The notes under the pieces were generated by a model that did not search any database, was not told where the DNA came from, and worked only from the letters and a program-made list of their open reading frames with translations. Shown here in pieces: positions 8,245 to 16,435 of a DNA stretch of 64,000 nt (positions within the stretch are counted from its first letter, which is position 1; the number at the start of each line of letters is the position of its first letter). The position numbers were made by a program, and so were the translations under genes. Source of the DNA: Rhizobium anhuiense (GTDB lineage: Bacteria > Pseudomonadota > Alphaproteobacteria > Rhizobiales > Rhizobiaceae); the NCBI RefSeq assembly GCF_003985145.1, contig NZ_ML133544.1, positions 18,670-82,669 of the forward strand, read 5' to 3'.

Positions 8245-8407
8245 AAGCGCTCCATCGCTAGAGGGTGGGGATGCAACGCATTACAGAACTGATGAGTTCT
8301 CTAAATCGAAATTACTAATGCCACAACCGAAAAAATCGTCCCTCAGAAATCGTAGTCTCCTTTCTGCGGGCGTCGGCTTGTGCTTCGATGAGGCGGTCTA
8401 GATCATC

Positions 8408-9055
8408 ATGGATGTTGCCGACGATCCCGCAGATGAGCCGCGCAAACGGGGCCGGCCGAAAGTCTCCAGCGATGATGACAAGCGCGTGCATATCGTCGAG
8501 ATTGCCCGCCGCGTTTTTGTAAAATACGGCTACGCCGGAAGCACGACCGCGGTCGTCGCCACCGAGGCGGGTGTTTCGAAACAGACGCTCTACAAGCTGT
8601 TTCAGAGCAAGGAAGAGCTGTTTGCCGCCGTGGTCGGTGCTCATCGGCGCATGATGCTCGACCTGCCACGGCCTCCAGAAGATCTCTCGATCGCCGAGAG
8701 CCTTGAACGCATCTTCATGATCGACATGGATGAGGACAAGGATGCCGATCGTGCCGGTTTCCTGCAACTCGTCTTTCGCGAAGCGGGGCAGTTTCCCGAA
8801 CTCGTCGACATTCTGCAGCGCGAAGGCATGCGTGCCAGCCGGCAGCAGCTTGCCGACTGGCTGAGCGACCGCAGGGCCGAAGGCAGGCTGTCGCTTGATG
8901 ATCCGACCAGCGGAGCCCGCATGCTGATGGATATGATCTTCGGTGGCATGGGGCCGCCGGAAGGGCGTGCTCAGGCCTGGCCCGACCGGGCGGCACTGCT
9001 TGCCCATCTCCGGCGCTGCATTGCAATCTTTGCCGCGGGCGTCGGCGCCGCGTGA
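8408..9055 (+). CDS. TetR/AcrR family transcriptional regulator
   Basis: A 215-residue one-component repressor. The N-terminal TetR helix-turn-helix lies at about 27-75 (VEIARRVFVKYGYAGSTTAVVATEAGVSKQTLYKLFQSKEELF), preceded by an AT-hook-like RKRGRP. The C-terminal part is an AefR/TetR_C-type ligand-binding domain with helices at LERIFMIDMDEDKD and VFREAGQFPELVDILQREG. It is divergent from the EF-hand gene (163 bp between starts). A near-palindrome at 9112-9131 just after it is a candidate binding site. Ligand and targets are unknown; no efflux pump gene is adjacent. Confidence 0.9.
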   Translation: MDVADDPADEPRKRGRPKVSSDDDKRVHIVEIARRVFVKYGYAGSTTAVVATEAGVSKQTLYKLFQSKEELFAAVVGAHRRMMLDLPRPPEDLSIAESLERIFMIDMDEDKDADRAGFLQLVFREAGQFPELVDILQREGMRASRQQLADWLSDRRAEGRLSLDDPTSGARMLMDMIFGGMGPPEGRAQAWPDRAALLAHLRRCIAIFAAGVGAA

Positions 9056-9111
9056 CCCGATAAAGCCGCGATCCCTCGGCTTTCGACGTCCTGTTGCATT
9101 TTCGAAGAATT

Positions 9112-9131
9112 ATAGTACCATGTGGTTCTAT
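9112..9131. promoter_or_regulatory. near-palindromic candidate TetR operator
   Basis: ATAGTACCA and TGGTTCTAT flank a 2-bp TG core, matching at 8 of 9 paired positions. ACCA/TGGT half sites are common in TetR-family operators. It lies between the TetR gene and the DUF1217 gene, in an AT-richer stretch that could hold the DUF1217 promoter. Confidence 0.35.
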
Positions 9132-9263
9132 TAAATTGATTCGGCCGCATGAATGCGGTCCGTCAGCGCCATGAACGGCGGCAACATCTCAGCAAACATG
9201 AAAAGTTTCAACCGTGGCGGCCGGCAGGCTTTCGCGCGCGCATGCTCATGAAAGGGACAGGCG

Positions 9264-11447
9264 TTGGTTTCCACCTATGTGAGCTACCTCTCGGTCGCCA
9301 GAAATCTGAGCGCCAGTCTCTCGAGTGTGGCTTCACAGGCAACGGTTTCCCGCGACAGTGACTACTACAAGGAAAACATCGACAAGGTCACGACGGTCGA
9401 TGAATTCATGGGCGATTACAAACTCTACTCCTATGCCATGAAGGCATACGGGCTAGAGGACATGACCTATGCCAAGGCCTTCATGAAGAAGGTGCTGGAA
9501 AGCGACCTCAGCGATTCATCGAGTTTCGCCAACACTTTGAGCGATAGCCGCTATGCCGAATTCGCCGCCGCCTTCAAATTCGGGGGCGAGACGAAGACGG
9601 CGCAGTCAGACGTGCAGCGGGACAATCTGCTCGATGCCTATGAGGAATCCTTCGACACCGAGGCGGACGACATCACGGATGAGACGGATTATTTCGAAGA
9701 GAATATCTCGTCGATCACCTCGGTCGATGATTTCCTGTCGAGCTCCAGACTGAAGAACTATGCGCTTACGGCCTTCGGCCTCAGCACCGAATACACGTCC
9801 AGCAGCTTCCTGAAGCAGGTTTTGACGAGCGATCTGGATGATGCCGACAGTTTCGTCAACCAGCTCGGCGACGACGTCTATGTCAGCCTGGCAAAGGCCT
9901 TCAACTTCAACGAGGATGGCTCGACCGACGGCGATGTGATGTCGGAAGACCAGATCTCGCTGGTGACGAGTGGCTATGCGGTGGCCTCGTCGACGATCGC
10001 GTCCACGGAAACCGGGGAGGCCTACGACACCTATTTCGCTGCTGAAATTGGCAACATCACCTCCGTCGACCAATTGATGAGCGACGACAAGCTGGTCGGC
10101 TATCTCAGGATTGCCTACGGTCTTTCCGACGACGAATCCGACAGCTACATTTCGGCGGCCCTGAAAAGCGCCGACATCGCCGAAGCGATCGGCTTGTCCG
10201 ACCTGCACGAGGCCTTCAATTTCGACGAGGACGGCGCGCTTGCCGATGGCGACACCGCCCAGACCTCGGACCAGACCGCCACGACCACGGCAGCCTTCGA
10301 TGAAAATTATGAAGTGCTGGTCGCCAATACCAGCACGGAAGACGCCACCGACAACTATACGACGCGCATCGCCAGCGTCACCTCGATCGATGATTTCCTC
10401 GTGTCGAATGCCGATGACGACGATGACGACAACGACGATCTCCCCGAACTGTGGGAAATGGCGTTGCGCGCCTATGATATAGACCCCGACAGCGTTTCGA
10501 GAAGCGAGGTCCGGAAAATTCTCGAAAGCGATCCCACGGACTCGAAAAGCTATGTCAACAGCCTGAAGGACGACCGGTTCGTAGCCTTTCGCAAAGCATT
10601 CAACTTCGACGACAATGGCGACGTCACCGTTCCCTTGCAGGCCATGTCGGAATCCGTCGTCGACGACTACGCCGCCTATTACAAGCAGAACAAGATCCGA
10701 TACCTTGAAGGCGACGAGCTGACCGAGGCGACCGACGCGGCGAATGACGAGATCACCTATTTTCGCGAGCAGATGGCGACGATCACGACGGCCAGCGAAT
10801 TCCTGGCCGACGATCGCCTGGTTAGCTTCGCGCTTGAGGCGAAGGGGCTCGATCCGGACGATGTCACGTCGGACGAACTGAAGAAGATGTTCTCTTCCGA
10901 TCTCGACGACGAAGATAGTTACGTCAACAAGCAGGACGACAATCGTTTCGCCGAACTCGTCGGCTCGTTCAATTTCGATCAGGACGGCAATATTTCCGCC
11001 GATCCGACCGGGACCGTGCAGCAGCGCGGTGACGTGCTGGAAACGATCGACTCCTATGTCAGGCTGACGCTCGAAGACGATCAGGGCGACAGCAACACCG
11101 GCGTGCGCCTTGCCCTCTATTTCGAACGCAAGGCGCCGGAGATCTCGAACGCCTATGATATTCTGGGCGACAGCGCGCTCTTCGAGTTCTTTACGACGAC
11201 CTTCAACCTGTCCAGTTACGTCTCGAATATGGACGTCGAGAAGCAAGCCGAGATGGTCAACAATTTCATCGACATGGAGGATCTGTCGGATCCTGACAAA
11301 GTCGACGATCTGATCCAACGCTTCACCGCCATGTATGACATGGCCAACGGTACGGGCACCACGTCGTCAGCCCTTTCGATCCTGACCGGCTCGTCGACAA
11401 TAAGCGCTGACACGCTGCTTGCGGTGGCGCAGTTGAAAAGCAGCTGA
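9264..11447 (+). CDS. giant multi-repeat DUF1217 protein
   Basis: A 727-residue acidic protein. The start is TTG (MVSTYVSYLSVARNLSASL, matching the usual DUF1217 opening) with AAAGGGA upstream. DUF1217-type units can be followed at about 33-110, 141-220, 253-325, 362-452, 495-575 and a last one at 594-700. Each has a xYxxxIxxITSVDxFxxDxRL segment, a SDLxDxxSYVN segment and an end like FNFDEDG that resembles a Ca2+ loop. The last unit (RLALYFERKAPEISNAYDILGDSALFEF in part) is closest to the canonical family C-terminus. Usual family members are about 200-450 residues, so this one is expanded. There is no signal peptide. DUF1217 genes sit among flagellar genes in rhizobia; secretion by the flagellar apparatus is an inference. 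Confidence 0.85.
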   Translation: MVSTYVSYLSVARNLSASLSSVASQATVSRDSDYYKENIDKVTTVDEFMGDYKLYSYAMKAYGLEDMTYAKAFMKKVLESDLSDSSSFANTLSDSRYAEFAAAFKFGGETKTAQSDVQRDNLLDAYEESFDTEADDITDETDYFEENISSITSVDDFLSSSRLKNYALTAFGLSTEYTSSSFLKQVLTSDLDDADSFVNQLGDDVYVSLAKAFNFNEDGSTDGDVMSEDQISLVTSGYAVASSTIASTETGEAYDTYFAAEIGNITSVDQLMSDDKLVGYLRIAYGLSDDESDSYISAALKSADIAEAIGLSDLHEAFNFDEDGALADGDTAQTSDQTATTTAAFDENYEVLVANTSTEDATDNYTTRIASVTSIDDFLVSNADDDDDDNDDLPELWEMALRAYDIDPDSVSRSEVRKILESDPTDSKSYVNSLKDDRFVAFRKAFNFDDNGDVTVPLQAMSESVVDDYAAYYKQNKIRYLEGDELTEATDAANDEITYFREQMATITTASEFLADDRLVSFALEAKGLDPDDVTSDELKKMFSSDLDDEDSYVNKQDDNRFAELVGSFNFDQDGNISADPTGTVQQRGDVLETIDSYVRLTLEDDQGDSNTGVRLALYFERKAPEISNAYDILGDSALFEFFTTTFNLSSYVSNMDVEKQAEMVNNFIDMEDLSDPDKVDDLIQRFTAMYDMANGTGTTSSALSILTGSSTISADTLLAVAQLKSS

Positions 11448-11587
11448 GCGGCCCGCAGTGCGCCGTTCCCGGGGAGGCTGCATCGCTGCCCGCGGCAGGG
11501 CGGGCCGCCGGCTGTCTTTGCCCCCGGATGCGCCTGATGAATGCAGCGCTGGTTGAAAATAAATTATACTGCACGTCACATTCATAA

Positions 11588-11602
11588 TTAAATCCCCGTT
11601 AA
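11588..11602 (+). promoter_or_regulatory. candidate CtrA binding site
   Basis: The sequence TTAA-ATCCCCG-TTAA is an exact match to the alphaproteobacterial CtrA consensus TTAA-N7-TTAA. It lies 65 bases before the chemoreceptor start. CtrA controls motility and chemotaxis genes in this class, so the position is sensible, but a chance match cannot be excluded. Confidence 0.4.
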
Positions 11603-11666
11603 TGAGCATGAGCGAATATTCGCAAAATGGCTGGATCGACAGCGATGAATCTAGGAGGATTTGCGA

Positions 11667-13454
11667 GTGAATATTCTTGATCGTGGTGCAAATGCTGTCG
11701 CTGTTCTGGCGGCTCTATCGAATTCGCAAGCCATGATCGAGTTTGATTTGTCGGGCAAAATCCTCACCGCAAACGAAAACTTCTGCAGGGCGCTTGGTTA
11801 CGAGTTGAGGGAGATCGTCGGAAAACATCACAGCATGTTTGTCGAACCTGCCTATGCATCCTCGGCAGAATACAAGGCTTTCTGGACGAAGCTGTCAGCA
11901 GGAAAATTCGATCAACAACAGTATAAACGGCTCGGCAAAGGCGGGCGCGAGGTCTGGATCGAAGCGTCCTACAATCCGGTGTTCCGTCGCGGGAAGCCGG
12001 TCAAGGTCATCAAGATTGCAACCGATATCACCGCGCAGAAGCTGATATCTGCCGAGCATGCGGGCAAGATCGACGCATTGTCCCGGGCTCAGGCGATCAT
12101 CGAATTCACGCCGGCCGGCGAAATCCTGACCGCAAACGACAATTTCCTGACCGCTCTTGGTTATTCGCTTGCCGAAATCCAGGGCAAGCATCACTCGATG
12201 TTCTGCGAAAGCGACTATTCCAAGTCGGAGGCCTACAAGGAATTCTGGCGGAAACTTGCGGGCGGCCAACTGGTTGCCGACGAATTCATGCGTGTGGGCA
12301 AGGGCGGACGGAAGGTTTACATCCAGGCTTCCTATAATCCGATCTTCGACCTGAACGGCAAAGTGTTCAAAGTCGTGAAGTTCGCAACCGATGTCACGGC
12401 GCGTGTCGAGAATGTTGAACAGCTCGCCCGTTGCCTGACGAATTTTGCAGATGGCGACCTGTCGCAGACGATCCAGAAGCCTTTCATTCCTTCGCTGGAA
12501 CGGCTGCGCACCGACTTCAACAGCGCTTCGGAAAAGTTGAAGGACGCGATGGCAACGGTGGCCGAAAATGCCAAGGCGATCTCGGCCGGTTCCAACGAAA
12601 TCCGCACCGCCGCCGACGACCTGGCAAAGCGTACCGAGCAGCAGGCGGCATCCGTCGAAGAGACGGCGGCCGCCCTTGAGGAAATCACGACGACGGTCAA
12701 GGATTCGAGCCGCCGCGCCGAGGAGGCCGGTCAACTCGTCTCCCGCACCAAAGACCACGCGGAACATTCCGGCCAGGTGGTTCGTGATGCGATCGGAGCG
12801 ATGGACCAGATCGAAACCTCGTCGCGCGAAATTTCCAATATCATCGGCGTCATCGATGAGATTGCCTTCCAGACGAACCTCTTGGCGCTCAATGCCGGCG
12901 TAGAGGCGGCACGGGCAGGGGAGGCCGGCAAGGGTTTTGCGGTCGTTGCTCAGGAGGTCCGGGAGTTGGCGCAGCGGTCGGCGAAAGCTGCAAAGGAGAT
13001 AAAGAGCCTGATTACAGCCTCCGGTTCTCACGTCGCAAAGGGCGTCGCCCTCGTCACGAATGCCGGATCCGCGCTTCAGGAAATCGCCAGTCAGGTTCAC
13101 GACATCAACACCAATGTCACGGCGATCGTGGAGGCGGCGCGCGAGCAATCGACGGCGCTCGGCGAGATCAACCAGGCCATCAACACCGTCGACCAGGGAA
13201 CGCAGCAGAATGCCGCGATGGTCGAGGAACAGACGGCTGCGAGCCATGGCCTCGCACGCGAGGCCGCCGCACTTTTCAAGCTTCTTGAACAGTTCCGTTT
13301 CGACGATGCTCCGATATCGAGACTTTCATCCACGCAGGCGGATCGTCATGTGCCCGCACCGACGGCTTTGAAAGTTGTTCGTACGTCGCCCGCCGCGTCC
13401 GTCCAGCGCGGGTCGGCCGCCGCCGCGCTGAAGTCTGATTGGGAAGAATTCTGA
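11667..13454 (+). CDS. soluble methyl-accepting chemotaxis protein with two PAS domains
   Basis: A 595-residue chemoreceptor with no membrane segment. I chose GTG 11667 (MNILDRGANAV) because AGGAGGA at 11653-11659 is ideally spaced; TTG 11661 is too close. Two PAS domains (about 15-125 and 137-247) share the IEF...GxILTANxNFxxALGY and GKHHSMF motifs. A short HAMP-like linker follows (LARCLTNFADGDLSQTI). The signalling domain (about 310-545) has the invariant tip DEIAFQTNLLALNAGVEAARA, which contacts CheA/CheW. The C-terminus ends in DWEEF, a CheR/CheB docking-type pentapeptide. The PAS pair probably senses redox state or a cytoplasmic ligand. A CtrA-like box lies upstream. Confidence 0.92.
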   Translation: MNILDRGANAVAVLAALSNSQAMIEFDLSGKILTANENFCRALGYELREIVGKHHSMFVEPAYASSAEYKAFWTKLSAGKFDQQQYKRLGKGGREVWIEASYNPVFRRGKPVKVIKIATDITAQKLISAEHAGKIDALSRAQAIIEFTPAGEILTANDNFLTALGYSLAEIQGKHHSMFCESDYSKSEAYKEFWRKLAGGQLVADEFMRVGKGGRKVYIQASYNPIFDLNGKVFKVVKFATDVTARVENVEQLARCLTNFADGDLSQTIQKPFIPSLERLRTDFNSASEKLKDAMATVAENAKAISAGSNEIRTAADDLAKRTEQQAASVEETAAALEEITTTVKDSSRRAEEAGQLVSRTKDHAEHSGQVVRDAIGAMDQIETSSREISNIIGVIDEIAFQTNLLALNAGVEAARAGEAGKGFAVVAQEVRELAQRSAKAAKEIKSLITASGSHVAKGVALVTNAGSALQEIASQVHDINTNVTAIVEAAREQSTALGEINQAINTVDQGTQQNAAMVEEQTAASHGLAREAAALFKLLEQFRFDDAPISRLSSTQADRHVPAPTALKVVRTSPAASVQRGSAAAALKSDWEEF

Positions 13455-13552
13455 TCAACCCAGAAATTGCTGTCGGCGGCAAGTTCGTCCGCTTCCATGA
13501 TCCATGAAGGGTCTCACTCCGCGTCACGCAGCACTGCGAGGAGTAAGGTCGC

Positions 13553-15772
13553 ATGTCCCTTACCGAAGATGAAAGATTGAACCTTCTCTACGAGGCAAGC
13601 ATTCTCGATACACCGCCGACGACAGAGTTCGACGCTATCGTCCGTCTGGCCTGCAATATATTCAACATGCCGATGGCATTGGTTTCGTTCGTCGACGAGC
13701 AGCGGCAGTGGTTCAAGGCCCAGCAAGGCTTCACTTTGAAAGAGGCGTCACGCGAGCATTCCTTTTGCGGCCATGTTGTGGAAACAGGGTTGCCGCTCGT
13801 CGTTGAAGATGCCGGCAAAGATTCCCGCTTTTGGGAAAACACATTCGTGAACGAGTGTTCCGTCCAATTCTACGCGGGCGTTCCGCTTTTGGAAGGGGAG
13901 ACCTGCTACGGCAGTTTTTGTGTCCTCGATACGAAGACCCGCCGTTTCGGCGATCGGGATATCGAACAGCTCCGTAACTTGGCAAGCGTCATCGTGGGCC
14001 TGATTCGGGAGCATCGTCAGCAAAGCCAGCTGAAAGAGCAGCAACGTGAACTGGAGTTGAAGCAGGCTCGGTTCGAACAGACCGAGCGCTCTGCCAAAGT
14101 CGGTGGCTTTGAGATGGATCTCAACACCGGTACGATCATCTGGTCGGACCAGATTTATCGCACTGTCGGATTGCCGGTCGGTAAACGAATGACCTCGGAG
14201 GAGGTGATCGGCTGCTATGCTCCGGAAGAGCGCGACGGCGTCAGTCGCAGGATTCGCGGTCTCCTGAATGGCTCGGAGATCGGCGTTGACAAAGAGTATC
14301 GCATCATAACGCCAGAAGGCGAAGAACGATGGATTCGCGTGGTCAGCGATATCGAACACCTGCACGGTGAGCCAAAACGTTTGTTCGGCATCGTTCAGGA
14401 TGTTTCCGAAAAAGTGCGCTACGAGCAACGCTTGCTGCAGGCGGCAAATGCCGATCCCCTGACCGGGCTTGCCAACCGGGCGGCATACAATGCTCACATG
14501 GCGAGGCTCACAGCGACGGATGCCGCCTCCATTGGTTTGCTGCTGGTCGACGTCGATCGCCTGAAGCAGGTGAACGATATCCTGGGCCATGCGACCGGTG
14601 ACCTGCTGCTGAAAGGCGTGGCATCTCGTCTGGACGAGCGCTTGGGAAAGCGCGGAAAGGTCTTTCGCCTCGGCGGCGACGAATTCTCGGTTGTTCTGGA
14701 CGCACCCGCAAACGCGCGGGTAATGCGTTCACTCGCGCGACACCTGATTGAATATATCGGCCGCCCTCTGGAGGTCGCGGGATCAACGATAAATCCCACG
14801 ATAACCGTGGGAGGCGCGATTTCGGAAGGTGAAATGGATGCGGCGACGCTTTCGCAAAACGCAGACTTCGCCCTGTATCACGCCAAGGAAACACGGCGTG
14901 GAAGCTACGTTCAATATGAGCCCAGCCTGCGTTCGAGGATAGCCCATCGCATTCAGATCGTCCGAGAGGTGGAGTTGGCGCTTACCGAGCATCGAATGGT
15001 GCCGCATTATCAGCCAATCGTGAGCTGCGCCGACGGTCAGGTATGGGCGTTTGAAGCGCTGGTGAGAATGCAACGTCCCGATGGATCAGTCGTATCGGCG
15101 GCGCAATTTCATGAAGCCTTCACGGACTCGAGTGTTTCCCATCACATTACGACATGCATGCTCGATCATGTCGCGACCGATATCTGCAAATGGATGGACC
15201 GGGGGCTGAGTTTCGGACGGGTTGGCATCAATGTCAGCGCCTCTGATTTCATGAGGGGTGACCTGGAAAGCCGCATCGTTGGTGCGTTCGCGTCGAGAGG
15301 CATTCCGCTCGATAAGCTCGTGCTCGAAGTGACGGAAACCGTCTTCCTGCAGGGCTTGGAAGACACTGTTGCAACAACGCTGCAACGTTTGCGGAAAAGA
15401 GGCTTGGCCGTGGCGCTCGATGATTTCGGGACGGGCTATGCATCGCTGACACATTTGCGGAGCCTGCCCGTCGATATCATCAAAATCGACAAGAGCTTCA
15501 TCGACACCATGCTCGTGGATGAATCGAGCCTCGCAATCGTAGAACTGGTGCTCAACCTGGCGCGGAAGCTCGACATGAAGGTCACGGCGGAGGGCGTCGA
15601 AAGCCATCGGCAGGCGATGTGCTTGCTGGAAATGGGCTGCACCACCCTCCAGGGCTATTTGTTTAACAAGCCGATGGACCGCGAACACGTGGGCAGCTAC
15701 CTATCTGCATCAAAACCACATTGTACGGAGAATTCAGGAGAATCGCGGACGGGTCTGCTGCTCTTCGGATAG
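13553..15772 (+). CDS. GAF-PAS-GGDEF-EAL cyclic-di-GMP protein
   Basis: A 739-residue cytoplasmic signalling protein. An N-terminal GAF domain lies at about 20-165 (FVDEQRQWFKAQQGF, REHSFCGHVV), a PAS fold at about 180-290, GGDEF at about 300-455 and EAL at about 475-720. The diguanylate cyclase motif is intact (RLGGDEFSVV), and so are EAL motifs (FEALVRM, DDFGTGYASL, KIDKSFI). By sequence it could both make and degrade c-di-GMP; which activity dominates cannot be told. It follows the chemoreceptor by 98 bp on the same strand, so it may share its transcript. There is no membrane segment. It likely links a redox or light-type cue to the motility/biofilm switch. Confidence 0.93.
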   Translation: MSLTEDERLNLLYEASILDTPPTTEFDAIVRLACNIFNMPMALVSFVDEQRQWFKAQQGFTLKEASREHSFCGHVVETGLPLVVEDAGKDSRFWENTFVNECSVQFYAGVPLLEGETCYGSFCVLDTKTRRFGDRDIEQLRNLASVIVGLIREHRQQSQLKEQQRELELKQARFEQTERSAKVGGFEMDLNTGTIIWSDQIYRTVGLPVGKRMTSEEVIGCYAPEERDGVSRRIRGLLNGSEIGVDKEYRIITPEGEERWIRVVSDIEHLHGEPKRLFGIVQDVSEKVRYEQRLLQAANADPLTGLANRAAYNAHMARLTATDAASIGLLLVDVDRLKQVNDILGHATGDLLLKGVASRLDERLGKRGKVFRLGGDEFSVVLDAPANARVMRSLARHLIEYIGRPLEVAGSTINPTITVGGAISEGEMDAATLSQNADFALYHAKETRRGSYVQYEPSLRSRIAHRIQIVREVELALTEHRMVPHYQPIVSCADGQVWAFEALVRMQRPDGSVVSAAQFHEAFTDSSVSHHITTCMLDHVATDICKWMDRGLSFGRVGINVSASDFMRGDLESRIVGAFASRGIPLDKLVLEVTETVFLQGLEDTVATTLQRLRKRGLAVALDDFGTGYASLTHLRSLPVDIIKIDKSFIDTMLVDESSLAIVELVLNLARKLDMKVTAEGVESHRQAMCLLEMGCTTLQGYLFNKPMDREHVGSYLSASKPHCTENSGESRTGLLLFG

Positions 15773-15799
15773 TCATCAAGATGGCGTGTCGAAGGTGGT

Positions 15800-15815
15800 G
15801 CGGGGCCTTCCCCGC
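15800..15815 (+). terminator. weak hairpin between convergent genes
   Basis: GCGGGG-CCTT-CCCCGC forms a six-pair GC hairpin 27 bases after the GGDEF-EAL stop. Only a poor T-run follows. It may serve as a terminator between the convergent EAL and graR genes. Confidence 0.35.
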
Positions 15816-15859
15816 GCTCCTTTGCGCCATCGGGACGGGCCTGCGTCCACATCAGCAGA

Positions 15860-16297
15860 TCAGCGTGCTTCGAGCTTGTCCAGGTTGGTATGGATGATCT
15901 TCAGCGCCGATTTCAGCCAGGCCACCTCCGCCTCGCTGAACGTCTCGACGCCGACCGCCTCGAATTCTGCTGCGAGCGGCATCAATTTCTGCACCAGCGC
16001 ATCGCCCGAGGGGGTCAGCGCAATCGAAACCGTGCGGCCGTCGTCGGGCCGGGTGCGCGACACCAGTTCTTTCTTCTTCATCACAGTGACCAGGCGCGAC
16101 AGGGTGGAGAGCTCGACCGTAACCATGGGGCTCAGATCTGTCAGCCTTTGCGGTCCCTCCTGCTTCAGGATCGCAAGGACGCGGTACATGGGCAAGGTAA
16201 CGTCAAAATCGTGCAGCCGCTCCGAAAAAAGCTCCCCCATGCGCACGCCGACGCGATTGAGAAGGTAGGGAAAGGATCCGGTAAATCGATAGGACAT
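15860..16297 (-). CDS. graR: MarR family regulator of the gra genes
   Basis: A 145-residue winged-helix repressor. The DNA-binding core lies at about 30-100 (PMYRVLAILKQEGPQRLTDLS, ELSTLSRLVTVMKKKELVSR) with wing RTRPDDGRTVSIALT. Family members release DNA on binding aromatic ligands. In Rhizobium sp. MTP-10005 the gra cluster includes a MarR-type graR, and position supports the same role here. A terminator lies between graK and graR, so graR probably has its own promoter, and a degenerate copy of the putative operator overlaps that promoter, suggesting autoregulation. The exact ligand is inferred. Confidence 0.85.
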   Translation of the reverse strand: MSYRFTGSFPYLLNRVGVRMGELFSERLHDFDVTLPMYRVLAILKQEGPQRLTDLSPMVTVELSTLSRLVTVMKKKELVSRTRPDDGRTVSIALTPSGDALVQKLMPLAAEFEAVGVETFSEAEVAWLKSALKIIHTNLDKLEAR

Positions 16298-16324
16298 TTT
16301 CGCTCACAACTATTGCATCCGCAC

Positions 16325-16353
16325 TGAATAGCCTTAGGCGAGAGCATGTGCAA
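16325..16353 (-). promoter_or_regulatory. candidate graR promoter with operator-like -35
   Basis: On the minus strand, TTGCAC (16353-16348) and TATTCA (16330-16325) are separated by exactly 17 bases, about 30 bases before the graR start. The -35 region reads TTGCACATGCTC, which matches 9 of 12 positions of the TTGCAAATGCAA sites found before graD and graK. This suggests GraR controls its own gene. Confidence 0.45.
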
Positions 16354-16384
16354 TCAAAAGTCGCGTTCGTCAGGACAAATGAAA

Positions 16385-16405
16385 GCCGGCCTCATCGAGG
16401 CCGGC
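16385..16405 (-). terminator. intrinsic terminator after graK
   Basis: Nine-base arms (GCCGGCCTC and GAGGCCGGC) enclose a 3-base loop. On the minus strand TTTCATTTG follows. It lies 31 bases past the graK stop and separates graK from graR. Confidence 0.65.
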
Positions 16406-16435
16406 CATGGTCGCGGGCGTGCTTGCCTTAGCTAG

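Noticed and set aside
9606..11318. 570-codon minus-strand frame opposite the DUF1217 gene
   Set aside because: Antisense shadow of a GC-rich gene; no motifs, while the plus strand shows clear repeats and a known family start.
11895..13247. 450-codon minus-strand frame opposite the chemoreceptor
   Set aside because: The plus strand has intact PAS and MCP signalling motifs; the antisense product has none.
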